Shown here in pieces: positions 42,094-50,631 of a stretch of 64,000 bases of DNA. Position 1 is the stretch's first letter; the number at the start of each line of letters is the position of its first letter. Source of the stretch: Candidatus Borkfalkia stercoripullorum (GTDB taxonomy: Bacteria; Bacillota; Clostridia; Christensenellales; Borkfalkiaceae). The DNA is taken from contig DWXC01000027.1 of NCBI GenBank assembly GCA_019119395.1, positions 62,001 through 126,000 of the forward strand. Direction: 5' to 3'. The notes under the pieces are model-generated. The model was given only the letters and a program-made list of their open reading frames with translations. It ran no database searches and was not told the DNA's origin. The translations under genes and the position numbers were made by a program.

Positions 42094-43169
42094 AAAACGG
42101 TTGCATCGTAATCAGGAATATCAAAAGTTATCTGTGCGGAGAGGATTTTTCCGGCATTGCCGACGCGCTCGCGGACGGGGGATATTTTATCGATAAAATG
42201 TTCCTCCTTTCCGAAGAGGACGAAAGGGAATTTTCGCAGACCTTTGCGGAATGCAAAAATTTTTTCGAGAATGTTTTCGTTGTTGCAACGGAGGAAAAAC
42301 TCGCTTCCCTGCGTGCGGCGGCCTGCGGCGTGCTGAAATTGCAGCCTGTGGACGGAGCGCGCATAGAACAGGATAAAAAGACGTTCTTTTTCCTCAAATC
42401 GGGAGCTTCCCTCGCCCCCTTTGTAAGGGAAGAAGTCGTTCCGTATCTCGACGCGAAATACGCCGTCCGCCACGATAAAATGGTCATACGGGCGGTGGGC
42501 GTTCCCGCGGAGCGGCTGAAAAACGTTTTGAACGAGGCGAAGGCGGTAAGCGGCGACAGGCTCGCTTACAACGTTTCGGAAAAGTGGGGGGATCTTCGTC
42601 TGGAGATCCTTTACGACAGCGATTCGCCGAAAATGCTCATCGATACGGTCATGCGTACCGTCGTGGGCGGTTTCAACGACTATATTTACGCGACGGAGGA
42701 TACGCCGCTTGCAGACCGTATTTTTGAAATATTGAAGCTGCGCGGGCTGAAACTTTCGGTCGCGGAATCGTTTACGGGCGGCGGTGTCGCAAAGCGGCTG
42801 ATCGAAGTGCCCGGAATCAGCTCCGTGCTGTTCGAGAGCATCGTCGCGTACGACAACGGTTCGAAAATGAGCCGTCTGGGCGTTTCAAAATACACGCTCA
42901 TGCGCCAGGGCGCTGTGTCCGACGAGACTGCGTACGAAATGGCCGCGGGGTTGATCGCGTCGGGGAATTGCAGCGTCTCTCTCTCCACGACGGGCATCGC
43001 CGGGCCGAAGTCCGACAATACGGGCAAACCCGTGGGGCTTTGCTTTATCGCGGTCGGCTTGAAAGAGTCCGTTTACGTTTACAAATACATTTTTAAGGGC
43101 GGGCGCGAAGATATCACGCAGCGCGCGATCAATCAGGCGCTCTTCCTTTTATACAAACAAATCAAGTAA
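42090..43169 (+). CDS. cinA: CinA-family protein with degenerate N-terminal domain
   Basis: 359 residues. The C-terminal ~160 residues are a clear CinA/PncC domain with LSVAESFTGGGVAKRL near residue 225 and STTGIAGPKSDNTGKPVG near 300. That domain is a nicotinamide-mononucleotide amidase in characterised members. The N-terminal half corresponds to the COG1058/MoCF-like part but is short and lacks recognisable GD/GGLGPT motifs. Overlaps pgsA by 4 bp and precedes recA, the classical cinA-recA order. Confidence 0.85.
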   Translation: MKNGCIVIRNIKSYLCGEDFSGIADALADGGYFIDKMFLLSEEDEREFSQTFAECKNFFENVFVVATEEKLASLRAAACGVLKLQPVDGARIEQDKKTFFFLKSGASLAPFVREEVVPYLDAKYAVRHDKMVIRAVGVPAERLKNVLNEAKAVSGDRLAYNVSEKWGDLRLEILYDSDSPKMLIDTVMRTVVGGFNDYIYATEDTPLADRIFEILKLRGLKLSVAESFTGGGVAKRLIEVPGISSVLFESIVAYDNGSKMSRLGVSKYTLMRQGAVSDETAYEMAAGLIASGNCSVSLSTTGIAGPKSDNTGKPVGLCFIAVGLKESVYVYKYIFKGGREDITQRAINQALFLLYKQIK

Positions 43170-43186
43170 TATGCGTGGCATAAAGC
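43164..43186. repeat. Copy 2 of the dispersed palindromic element
   Basis: AAGTAATATGCGTGGCATAA with inverted core TATGC-GTG-GCATA (43170-43182), between cinA and recA. Confidence 0.4.
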
Positions 43187-43223
43187 GCTGAAAAACAAGT
43201 AAAAAATCGTAAGAGAGGTCAAA

Positions 43224-44264
43224 ATGGATAACGACAAGCAGAAGGCGCTCGATCAGGTGCTGGCACAGATCGAGAAGCATTACGGAAAGGGAGCGATCAT
43301 GAAGCTCGGCTCTTCGGCGGGGAACGTCGACATCGAAGTCATCCCCACGGGCTGTCTTTCGCTCGACATCGCGCTCGGCATCGGCGGGCTTCCCCGCGGC
43401 AGGATCGTGGAGATCTACGGGCCCGAATCGTCGGGCAAAACGACGGTCGCCCTGCATGCGATCGCGCAGATACAAAAGATGGGCGGCATCGCGGCGTTCG
43501 TCGACGCGGAGCACGCGCTCGACCCCGTTTACGCAAAAAAATTGGGCGTAGACCTCGACAACCTGTACGTTTCCCAGCCCGATACGGGCGAGCAGGCGCT
43601 GGATATCTGCGACGCGCTCGTAAGGAGCGGGGCGGTCGACCTCGTTGTGATCGACTCGGTTGCGGCGCTGACCCCGAAAGCGGAAATCGAAGGGGAAATG
43701 GGCGAATCGCACGTCGGCCTTCAGGCACGCCTCATGTCGCAGGCGCTCCGCAAGCTGACGGGCAACATCAATAAATCCAAATCCTGCGTCGTTTTCATCA
43801 ACCAGCTGCGCGAAAAAGTCGGCGTCATGTTCGGCAACCCCGAAACGACCCCCGGAGGCAAGGCCCTGAAATTTTATGCCAGCGTGCGCATCGACGTGCG
43901 CAAAGCGGACGCGCTCAAAGACAGCGACGGCATCATGGGCAACAAGACGCGCGCAAAGATCGTCAAAAACAAACTCGCGCCTCCTTTCAAGACTGCGGAG
44001 TTCGATATCCTTTACGGGGAAGGCATCTCGCAGGAAGGGTGCATCATCGACCTCGGCTCGAACGTCGGCGTGATCGGCAAGAGCGGTTCGTGGTTCTCCT
44101 ATGAAGGGGAAAAGGTCGCCCAGGGCCGCGAGAAAATGCGCGAATGGCTGAAATCCAATCCCGAAAAGGCAAAGGAGATCGAAGAGAAGATCCGCGCTGC
44201 GTACAAAGGCAAACCTGCGGGAGAAGAGCAGGCGGAAGCGGGCGAAGAAGCGGACGGAGAATAA
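43224..44264 (+). CDS. recA: Recombinase RecA
   Basis: 346 residues. Walker [10 protein letters not shown] (66-74), Walker [11 protein letters not shown] near 140, L2 loop [18 protein letters not shown] near 215. It forms the strand-exchange filament and activates LexA cleavage. The 54-bp gap from cinA has no LexA-like box and no strong promoter, so transcription is probably read through from upstream. Glu/Ala-rich C-terminal tail. The ribosome site is AGAGAGGTC. Confidence 0.98.
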   Translation: MDNDKQKALDQVLAQIEKHYGKGAIMKLGSSAGNVDIEVIPTGCLSLDIALGIGGLPRGRIVEIYGPESSGKTTVALHAIAQIQKMGGIAAFVDAEHALDPVYAKKLGVDLDNLYVSQPDTGEQALDICDALVRSGAVDLVVIDSVAALTPKAEIEGEMGESHVGLQARLMSQALRKLTGNINKSKSCVVFINQLREKVGVMFGNPETTPGGKALKFYASVRIDVRKADALKDSDGIMGNKTRAKIVKNKLAPPFKTAEFDILYGEGISQEGCIIDLGSNVGVIGKSGSWFSYEGEKVAQGREKMREWLKSNPEKAKEIEEKIRAAYKGKPAGEEQAEAGEEADGE

Positions 44265-44273
44265 TATTCTGCG

Positions 44274-46175
44274 ATGAAACACGGTTTTGTCAAAGTTGCC
44301 GCGGCGACGCCCGAATTGCGCGTCGCCGACGTGCTTTTTAATTGGAAAAAGATCGCCGAAACGATCGCGAAAGCGGACAAAGAGGGCGTGCAGCTCCTCG
44401 TCTTTCCCGAACTTTCGCTGTGCGGCTATACCTGCGGCGACCTGTTCGGCCAAAAAGTGTTGCTGGACGGCTGTATGCAGGCGCTCCGCGAGGTCGCGGG
44501 GGAGACGAAGGGCAGAAAACTGCTCGTATTCGTGGGCGTGCCCGTCCGCCTCGGCGGCGTTCTGTATAACTGTGCCGCCGCGGTTTGTGACGGAAAGGTT
44601 CTTGCTTTCGTCCCCAAAACGCATCTGCCCAATTATGCGGAATTTTACGAAAAGCGCAATTTTCAGCCGTATACGGGAGAGAATGCGCAGGTGGAGTTTT
44701 TCGGCGAAAAAATCCCGTTCGGGAATAAGATCATATTCGCCGACGAAAACGAAAAAGATTTTACCGTCGCGGCGGAACTTTGCGAAGACCTTTGGGTTCC
44801 GAACCCGCCTTCGGCCGCGCACGCGCATGCGGGGGCGAATATAATCGTAAACCTGTCCGCTTCGGACGAAACTGCGGGCAAGGCGGAATACCGCCGCCTG
44901 CTCGTTCGGGCGCAGTCCGCAAAGACGGTCAGCGGTTATGTCTACGCGGATGCGGGCGACGGCGAATCGACGACGGACATGGCTTTTTCCGGGCATAACA
45001 TCATAGCCGAAAACGGCGAGATACTCAAAGAGAGCGAGCTTTTCGAAAACGGCATGATCGTATCCGAGATCGACGCGGAAAAACTTTCTTTCGAGCGCCG
45101 CCGCATCAACACCTTTTACGACGGGAGAGATCTCGCGGGGTACTGTGTTTTGTCTTTCCGTGCGGGAAGGGGCGGCGAAAAGCTCACGCGCCCCGTGGCG
45201 CGGCTTCCCTTCGTGCCGCAGGGCGGCGCGCTGGACGAGCGCGCGGAACTCATTCTTTCCATACAGTCAGCCGGGCTGAAAAAAAGGCTCGCGCACACGG
45301 GTGCAAAGACCGCCGTACTCGGCATATCCGGCGGGTTGGACAGCGCCCTTGCGCTCCTCGTCACCGTGCGCGCCTTTAGGAAACTGGGTAAAGATCTCAA
45401 AGACGTCGTGGCGGTCACGATGCCATGTTTCGGCACGACGGACAAGACCTTCAATAATTCGCTCGCACTCATGCGCGAGCTCGGCGTGACGAGCAGGACG
45501 GTGAACATCGCCGATTCGGTGCGCGCGCATTTTAAGGATATCGGGCACGACGAGAGCGTAAAGAACGCCGCGTACGAAAACGCCCAGGCGAGGATGCGCA
45601 CCATGGTGCTCATGGATATCGCCAACGATACGGGCGGTATCGTCGTCGGGACGGGGGATTTAAGCGAACTTGCGCTCGGCTGGGCGACGTACAACGGCGA
45701 TCATATGTCCATGTACGGCGTGAACGCGTCCGTTCCGAAAACGCTCGTCAAATACCTCATCGCGTACGAGGCCGACAGGCTCGGCGGAAAGCTGAAAGAA
45801 ACGCTTTACGATATTCTGAATACCGAGATCAGCCCCGAACTTCTTCCCCCCGAGGACGGAAAGATCGCGCAAAAGACGGAAGAACTCGTCGGCCCTTACG
45901 AGCTGCACGATTTTTACCTGTATTATGCGATCCGCTGGGGCTTTTCCCCGAAGAAAGTACTGTTCCTCGCGGAAAAGGCGTTCGGCGGCGTTTACGACGG
46001 CGAAACGATCAAAAAATGGCTCGTCCGCTTTTACAGACGCTTTTTCTCCCAGCAGTTCAAGCGTTCGTGCCTGCCCGACGGCGTCAAAGTCGGTTCGGTC
46101 AGCCTTTCCCCGAGGGGAGACTGGCGCATGCCTTCGGACGCTTCCGCCGAAAGCTGGCTGAAAGAACTCGAATAA
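44274..46175 (+). CDS. nadE: Glutamine-dependent NAD+ synthetase
   Basis: 633 residues. N-terminal nitrilase-type glutaminase with catalytic Glu in FPELSLCGYTCGD, Lys in FVPKTHLPNY and Cys in ELCEDLWVPNP. The C-terminal ATP-pyrophosphatase domain has GISGGLDSALAL near residue 345 and VGTGDLSELALGW. It amidates nicotinic acid adenine dinucleotide using glutamine. Starts 9 bp after recA; a terminator follows. Confidence 0.96.
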   Translation: MKHGFVKVAAATPELRVADVLFNWKKIAETIAKADKEGVQLLVFPELSLCGYTCGDLFGQKVLLDGCMQALREVAGETKGRKLLVFVGVPVRLGGVLYNCAAAVCDGKVLAFVPKTHLPNYAEFYEKRNFQPYTGENAQVEFFGEKIPFGNKIIFADENEKDFTVAAELCEDLWVPNPPSAAHAHAGANIIVNLSASDETAGKAEYRRLLVRAQSAKTVSGYVYADAGDGESTTDMAFSGHNIIAENGEILKESELFENGMIVSEIDAEKLSFERRRINTFYDGRDLAGYCVLSFRAGRGGEKLTRPVARLPFVPQGGALDERAELILSIQSAGLKKRLAHTGAKTAVLGISGGLDSALALLVTVRAFRKLGKDLKDVVAVTMPCFGTTDKTFNNSLALMRELGVTSRTVNIADSVRAHFKDIGHDESVKNAAYENAQARMRTMVLMDIANDTGGIVVGTGDLSELALGWATYNGDHMSMYGVNASVPKTLVKYLIAYEADRLGGKLKETLYDILNTEISPELLPPEDGKIAQKTEELVGPYELHDFYLYYAIRWGFSPKKVLFLAEKAFGGVYDGETIKKWLVRFYRRFFSQQFKRSCLPDGVKVGSVSLSPRGDWRMPSDASAESWLKELE

Positions 46176-46181
46176 AATTGT

Positions 46182-46213
46182 ATTCCCCGCGCCTGTGCTC
46201 GGGGAATTTTTTT
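46182..46213 (+). terminator. Terminator after nadE
   Basis: ATTCCCCG / CGGGGAAT (46182-46189, 46200-46207) followed by six to seven T. Confidence 0.85.
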
Positions 46214-46244
46214 AGCACGCGGGAAGGATAATTCGGAAATAATA

Positions 46245-46273
46245 TTGACTTTTGTATAAATATAAGTTATAAT
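46245..46273 (+). promoter_or_regulatory. Promoter for rny
   Basis: TTGACT (46245-46250), 17 bp, TATAAT (46268-46273). It leaves a ~110-nt leader in which I see no clear structured element. Confidence 0.85.
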
Positions 46274-46389
46274 AAAAAAGGTATGAATTATAAAGGGCCT
46301 GTTCGGCATTTTTGATAAAAATTTGCCGCAGTCATGAGCTTTTTATCCGTTTATACACAATTTCATTTAACTTACAGGAGGCTAACAAA

Positions 46390-48003
46390 GTGTTTGAACA
46401 AACCGGAAGCTCCCTGTTTCTGGCAAGTATGATACCTGCGTGGATCGCGATCGTTCTTGCCGTCGCTATTGTAGTTTTCGGTGCGCTTGCATTCTTGTTC
46501 GGGCGTTTTCTTTATGTGAAAATGTTCAAAAAGAAGATCGGCGAAGCCGAGCAAACGATCAAAATAATGCGCGAGGAAGCGGAAAACGAGTGCCGCGCAT
46601 TAAAAAAAGAGGCTATTTTAGAGGCTAAGGAACAGGACTTAAAGTTAAGAAACGAATTTGAACGCGAAAGCAGAGAGAAAAAAGCGGAGCTTGCCAAAGC
46701 GGAGCAGAGGCTGATGCAAAAAGAGGACGTTCTCGACAAAAAAGAGGATTCCCTCATGAAAAAGTCCGACGCTCTCGAACAGCAGCAGAAAAATCTCGCC
46801 CGCCAGGAAGGCGAGATCAAAAAGATGCAGGAAAAGGTCAATCATCAGCACGATCTGATGATTCAGGAGCTTGAAAAGGTTGCCCAGCTCACGAGGGAAG
46901 AGGCGAAAAAGCTCTTGACCGAAAACATACTCGACGAAGCCCGCCACGACGCGGCGGTGCAGGTCAGGAATATCGAGCAGGAAGCAAAGGACGAAGCTGA
47001 CGCAGAGGCGAAAAAGATCATCGGCCTCGCCATTCAGCGCTGTGCGTCCGACCACGCGTCGGAGATCACCGTTTCCGTCGTACCGCTTCCCAACGACGAT
47101 ATGAAGGCGCGCATCATCGGCCGCGAAGGAAGAAATATCCGCGCTCTCGAAAACGCGACGGGCATCGAATTGATCATCGACGATACGCCCGAAGTCGTCA
47201 TCCTTTCGGGATTCGATCCCGTGCGCAGGGAAGTCGCGCGGCTCTCCCTCGAAAAGCTCATCGGCGACGGCAGGATCCATCCCGCCCGCATCGAAGAGAC
47301 GGTCGAAAAAGTCAGGAAGGAGCTCGACCAGCAGATCAAGGAAAACGGCGAAGCCGCGATGTTCGAAGTGGGCATCTTCGGGCTTCATCCCGAGATCATC
47401 AAACTGCTCGGCAGGCTCAAATACAGAACGAGTTACGGGCAGAACGTTTACAAGCATTCCATCGAAGTCGCGCAGCTTGCCGGCATGATGGCGGCTGAAC
47501 TGGGGCTGGACGTCAACCTTGCCAAGAGGGCGGGGCTTTTGCACGACATCGGCAAGGCTGTCGACCACGAGCAGGAAGGCACGCACATCCAGATCGGCGC
47601 GGACATCGCGAAAAAGTACAAGGAAAACGCGAACGTCGTCAACGCCATTATGGCGCACCACGGCGACGTAGAGCCGAAAACGGTCGAAGCCGTGCTCGTA
47701 CAGGCTGCAGACGCGATTTCGGGCGCACGCCCCGGCGCAAGGCGCGAAACGAGCACCAACTACGTAAAACGCCTTGAACAGCTCGAACAGATCGCCGCTT
47801 CTTTCAAAGGCGTCGAAAAGAGTTACGCCATCCAGGCGGGCAGGGAAGTCCGCGTTATCGTCAAGCCCGAGCAGATCGACGACGCGCAGACGCTGTTCCT
47901 CGCGAAGGACATTGCCAAAAAGATCGAGTCCGAACTCGAATATCCCGGGCAGATCAAAGTCAACGTCATCCGCGAGTTCAGAAGCGTGGAATACGCGAAA
48001 TAA
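46390..48003 (+). CDS. rny: Ribonuclease Y
   Basis: 537 residues. N-terminal transmembrane helix (about 14-38), a long charged coiled coil (about 45-210), a KH domain with [17 protein letters not shown] near 240, then an HD domain with [13 protein letters not shown] near 375. It is the membrane-bound endonuclease initiating mRNA decay in Bacillota. The start is GTG 46390, exactly placed behind AGGAGG; the ATG-started longer frame is rejected. The first third uses more TTA and AT-rich codons than neighbours (about 46600-46680). Confidence 0.97.
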   Translation: MFEQTGSSLFLASMIPAWIAIVLAVAIVVFGALAFLFGRFLYVKMFKKKIGEAEQTIKIMREEAENECRALKKEAILEAKEQDLKLRNEFERESREKKAELAKAEQRLMQKEDVLDKKEDSLMKKSDALEQQQKNLARQEGEIKKMQEKVNHQHDLMIQELEKVAQLTREEAKKLLTENILDEARHDAAVQVRNIEQEAKDEADAEAKKIIGLAIQRCASDHASEITVSVVPLPNDDMKARIIGREGRNIRALENATGIELIIDDTPEVVILSGFDPVRREVARLSLEKLIGDGRIHPARIEETVEKVRKELDQQIKENGEAAMFEVGIFGLHPEIIKLLGRLKYRTSYGQNVYKHSIEVAQLAGMMAAELGLDVNLAKRAGLLHDIGKAVDHEQEGTHIQIGADIAKKYKENANVVNAIMAHHGDVEPKTVEAVLVQAADAISGARPGARRETSTNYVKRLEQLEQIAASFKGVEKSYAIQAGREVRVIVKPEQIDDAQTLFLAKDIAKKIESELEYPGQIKVNVIREFRSVEYAK

Positions 48004-48018
48004 TTCCCCGAAAATGCG

Positions 48019-48053
48019 GCGGGGCGGCAAGCTGCCGCCCCGCTTACATTTTA
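48019..48053 (+). terminator. Terminator-like hairpin after rny
   Basis: GCGGGGCGGC / GCCGCCCCGC (48019-48028, 48034-48043), tail TTACATTTTAATAT. The T-tract is interrupted, so read-through into the lipoprotein gene is likely. Confidence 0.6.
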
Positions 48054-48073
48054 ATATATGTCAGGAGGATAAT

Positions 48074-48544
48074 ATGAAAAAGAAACTTTTACTTGCCCTT
48101 GCATGTATAATGTTGGCGTCGGCATTTTTGTTCGGATTTTCCGCCTGTTCCGAAGGCGGCAGGACGGGTACGTCCGTGCAACTGAATGTGAAGTATATAC
48201 CCGACGGTTACGTGAACGCTGAAGAGGGTGAACGGCCGTATTATATGTTTACATCGTCCTCCCGCGGGCGTTACTTTTATTATTCAAAAACTACTGATTC
48301 AACATGGCATTATACAATCAAATTTGTTTATAAAATCGTCGGGGATTCATTGGTTTGTTTTTTCGATTCCGTCGAATATGAAGACGACCATAACGGGCCT
48401 GACGTGTCAAGTGACTGGGAAGCGGTTTTTAGCGCCGCTGACAGAGATATTTTGGTGAAAGAAAGTTTCAGTACGGTTTATTATTCCAAATCTATCTATA
48501 TCAACGAAAATTATTTGGACGAGATCCCCAACTTCGGGAAATAA
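48074..48544 (+). CDS. Small lipoprotein of unknown function
   Basis: 156 residues. Signal peptide KKKLLLALACIMLASAFLFG ends in a lipobox FSAC (Cys about residue 25), so it should be anchored to the outer face of the membrane. The mature part is rich in Tyr, Ser and Asp with no domain I recognise. Excellent AGGAGGATAAT ribosome site. Codons in the middle (48230-48410) are noticeably more AT-rich than the neighbouring genes. It sits between rny and spoIIIA, bounded by hairpins. Confidence 0.8.
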   Translation: MKKKLLLALACIMLASAFLFGFSACSEGGRTGTSVQLNVKYIPDGYVNAEEGERPYYMFTSSSRGRYFYYSKTTDSTWHYTIKFVYKIVGDSLVCFFDSVEYEDDHNGPDVSSDWEAVFSAADRDILVKESFSTVYYSKSIYINENYLDEIPNFGK

Positions 48545-48559
48545 ATAAAATGAACGGGT

Positions 48560-48593
48560 ATTCCCGCCGCAAAATTGCGGCGGGAATTTTTTT
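48560..48593 (+). terminator. Terminator before spoIIIA
   Basis: ATTCCCGCCGCAA / TTGCGGCGGGAAT (48560-48572, 48575-48587) followed by six T. Confidence 0.9.
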
Positions 48594-48600
48594 GCCTTTC

Positions 48601-48630
48601 GCATATTCGGGACAAGTCCTTTCATAGAAT
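48601..48630 (+). promoter_or_regulatory. SigE-type (mother-cell) promoter of spoIIIA
   Basis: GCATATT (48601-48607), 15 bp, CATAGAAT (48623-48630). This fits the SigE consensus KMATATT-N14/15-CATACANT with one mismatch, 25 bp before spoIIIAA. No SigA-like promoter is seen. Confidence 0.7.
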
Positions 48631-48654
48631 ATACGGAAAACGGAGGGGACAAGT

Positions 48655-49557
48655 ATGCTGGAATTTTTGACCGAGGAACTGCGCGCCGCGCTCATGCACG
48701 TGAATATCAATCTCGTCTACGAACTCCGCGTGCGTGCGGGGAAACCGGCGCTCGTCAATTACAAGGGAAATTACGCCCTTTTGGGGCGGCGCGGGATCGC
48801 GGACAAAATTTCGGACGCGATCCGCTGTTCGTATTCCGACATTGAATCGATCGTCTATAAAGTCAGCGAATATTCCGTCTATTCCGTTACCGAACAGATG
48901 AAGCAAGGATTTCTGACGGGCGCGTGCGGCGAGCGGATCGGCCTGGCGGGCTCGTTCGTATACGAAAACGGCGCTCCCGCCGCGGTAAAGGAGGTTACGT
49001 CGCTCAACATAAGAATTCCGCACGAAGTGAAGGGCTCGGCGTCTTTCATTTTCGAACAGCGTTTTTTGCAGGGTGTGGAAAGTTGTTTGATCTTATCTCC
49101 GCCGGGGCGGGGCAAAACGACCATCCTGCGCGATCTGACGCGGCTCATTGCGTCGAAATACCTCATCAACATCCTCGTCAACGACGAGCGGAACGAGATC
49201 GCCGCGGCGTATAAGGACTTTTCGCTGGACATCGGCCCGTTTTGCGATGTAATACGTTACGCATACAAGCGCGACGCGCTCGCCGCCGCCGTCCGTACGA
49301 TGCGGCCCGATCTTATCGTCATGGACGAACTTGCGGGTGCGGAAGAGGTCGGACTTTGCACGGCGTGCATACGCAGCGGCGTCAACGTCGTCGCGAGCGC
49401 GCACTTTAAGGATTTCGAGAGCATGAAGCATTCGCCCGCCTTTTCAGCCGCGCTGAAAGAGGGCGCGTTTGCGAGTTATATCGTATTGGATTCCGCGTCC
49501 GTCGGGCGGGTCTCATATATATACGACGGCGCGGGCAGGTGCGTGTTCGGGCAATGA
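48655..49557 (+). CDS. spoIIIAA: Stage III sporulation ATPase SpoIIIAA
   Basis: 300 residues. Walker A ILSPPGRGKTT near residue 147 and Walker B RPDLIVMDELAG near 220. It resembles secretion ATPases and powers the mother-cell side of the SpoIIIA-SpoIIQ channel feeding the engulfed forespore. Heads the operon behind a SigE-like promoter and a GGAGGGG ribosome site; its stop overlaps spoIIIAB. Confidence 0.95.
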   Translation: MLEFLTEELRAALMHVNINLVYELRVRAGKPALVNYKGNYALLGRRGIADKISDAIRCSYSDIESIVYKVSEYSVYSVTEQMKQGFLTGACGERIGLAGSFVYENGAPAAVKEVTSLNIRIPHEVKGSASFIFEQRFLQGVESCLILSPPGRGKTTILRDLTRLIASKYLINILVNDERNEIAAAYKDFSLDIGPFCDVIRYAYKRDALAAAVRTMRPDLIVMDELAGAEEVGLCTACIRSGVNVVASAHFKDFESMKHSPAFSAALKEGAFASYIVLDSASVGRVSYIYDGAGRCVFGQ

Positions 49558-50024
49558 TCAAATTGTTTTTGAGCGTTCTGCTCGTAGCCCTGTGCAGCGC
49601 GTTCGGCTGGCTTCTGACGCGGAAATATAAACAGCGCAAAACCTTTTTTTACGAATTAGACCTGTTCAATTCGCGGCTCATCAACGAAGTCAGTTATACG
49701 AAAATGCCGCTGTCCGCGTTTATCGATAAATATTCGTTCGGCGGGGATTTCGGCAAACTCCTCGAGGAAAAAAAGAAAAGCGGGTTCGTTTCGGACGGCT
49801 GCGGGATCGCCTATCTCACGGAAGACGAAAAAAATTTCGTGCGCGATTATTTCCTCATGGTCGGCAGAAGCGATTCCGCATCGCAGAAAGAGTATCTGCG
49901 TTCGGTACAGGGCGAAACGGAGCGGATGCGCGCGGAAAGCGGGGCAGATTATAAAAAACATTTCGACCTCTACGTAAAGTTGGGTTTTTTATTCGGGCTG
50001 ATCGTCGCGATCATACTCGCCTGA
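49554..50024 (+). CDS. spoIIIAB: Stage III sporulation protein SpoIIIAB
   Basis: 156 residues with an N-terminal helix (IKLFLSVLLVALCSAFGWLL) and a C-terminal helix (FLFGLIVAIILA). It resembles type II secretion GspF halves and is an inner-membrane part of the SpoIIIA complex. The ATG overlaps the spoIIIAA stop as ATGA. Confidence 0.9.
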   Translation: MIKLFLSVLLVALCSAFGWLLTRKYKQRKTFFYELDLFNSRLINEVSYTKMPLSAFIDKYSFGGDFGKLLEEKKKSGFVSDGCGIAYLTEDEKNFVRDYFLMVGRSDSASQKEYLRSVQGETERMRAESGADYKKHFDLYVKLGFLFGLIVAIILA

Positions 50025-50037
50025 AAGGAAGGGGCTT

Positions 50038-50235
50038 ATGCAGATCGACATCATTTTTAAGATCGCGGCGGTGGGGATCATCGTCACCATCGTCTGCCAG
50101 ATACTCAAAAAATCGGACAGGGACGACATCGCGACGATCGTCAGCCTTGCGGGGCTCATCATCGTACTGACCGTCGTGCTGGACATGATCGCCGATCTGT
50201 TCGATTCCGTGCGGAATATTTTCGACTTGTTTTAG
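50038..50235 (+). CDS. spoIIIAC: Stage III sporulation protein SpoIIIAC
   Basis: 65 residues with two hydrophobic helices around the conserved QILKKSDRDDIA turn. A short membrane component of the SpoIIIA channel, of normal length for the family, third in operon order, 3 bp before spoIIIAD. Confidence 0.93.
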   Translation: MQIDIIFKIAAVGIIVTIVCQILKKSDRDDIATIVSLAGLIIVLTVVLDMIADLFDSVRNIFDLF

Positions 50236-50238
50236 CGT

Positions 50239-50631
50239 ATGGAACTTGTCAAGATCATCGGCGTAGCGCTGGTGACTGCGTTTGCGGCGCTCTTTCTGCG
50301 CGGAACGAAGCCCGAGCTTTCCTTTGCCGTGACGATCGCGGGTGCGGTCATAATTCTGCTGTTTATCGTCGACATGCTCGCTTCGTCTTTTCAGATTTTC
50401 GGCGAAATTGCCGAAAAGACGGGGATAGACGATTCTCTCGTTAAAATCGTCGTCAAGATCGTGGCGATCGGTTACCTCGTCGAATTCAGCGCGGGTGTCA
50501 TCGAGGACTTCGGGAGTAAGAGCATCGCGGACAAGCTCATTCTTGCGGGTAAAGTGATCATTTTTGCCGTGTCGGTGCCGATCATCCGCAGTATGCTCGA
50601 ACTGATAGGGGGATTTTTGGAACTGTTATGA
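50239..50631 (+). CDS. spoIIIAD: Stage III sporulation protein SpoIIIAD
   Basis: 130 residues, about four hydrophobic helices. Membrane component related to SpoIIIAC, with the GYLVEFSAGVIEDFG segment typical of the family. Stop overlaps the spoIIIAE start (ATGA). Confidence 0.92.
   Translation: MELVKIIGVALVTAFAALFLRGTKPELSFAVTIAGAVIILLFIVDMLASSFQIFGEIAEKTGIDDSLVKIVVKIVAIGYLVEFSAGVIEDFGSKSIADKLILAGKVIIFAVSVPIIRSMLELIGGFLELL

Noticed and set aside
43170-43223. LexA box for recA
   Set aside because: No GAAC-N4-GTTC pattern in the cinA-recA gap.
43149-44996. 615-residue minus-strand frame over recA and nadE
   Set aside because: Shadow of two conserved genes.
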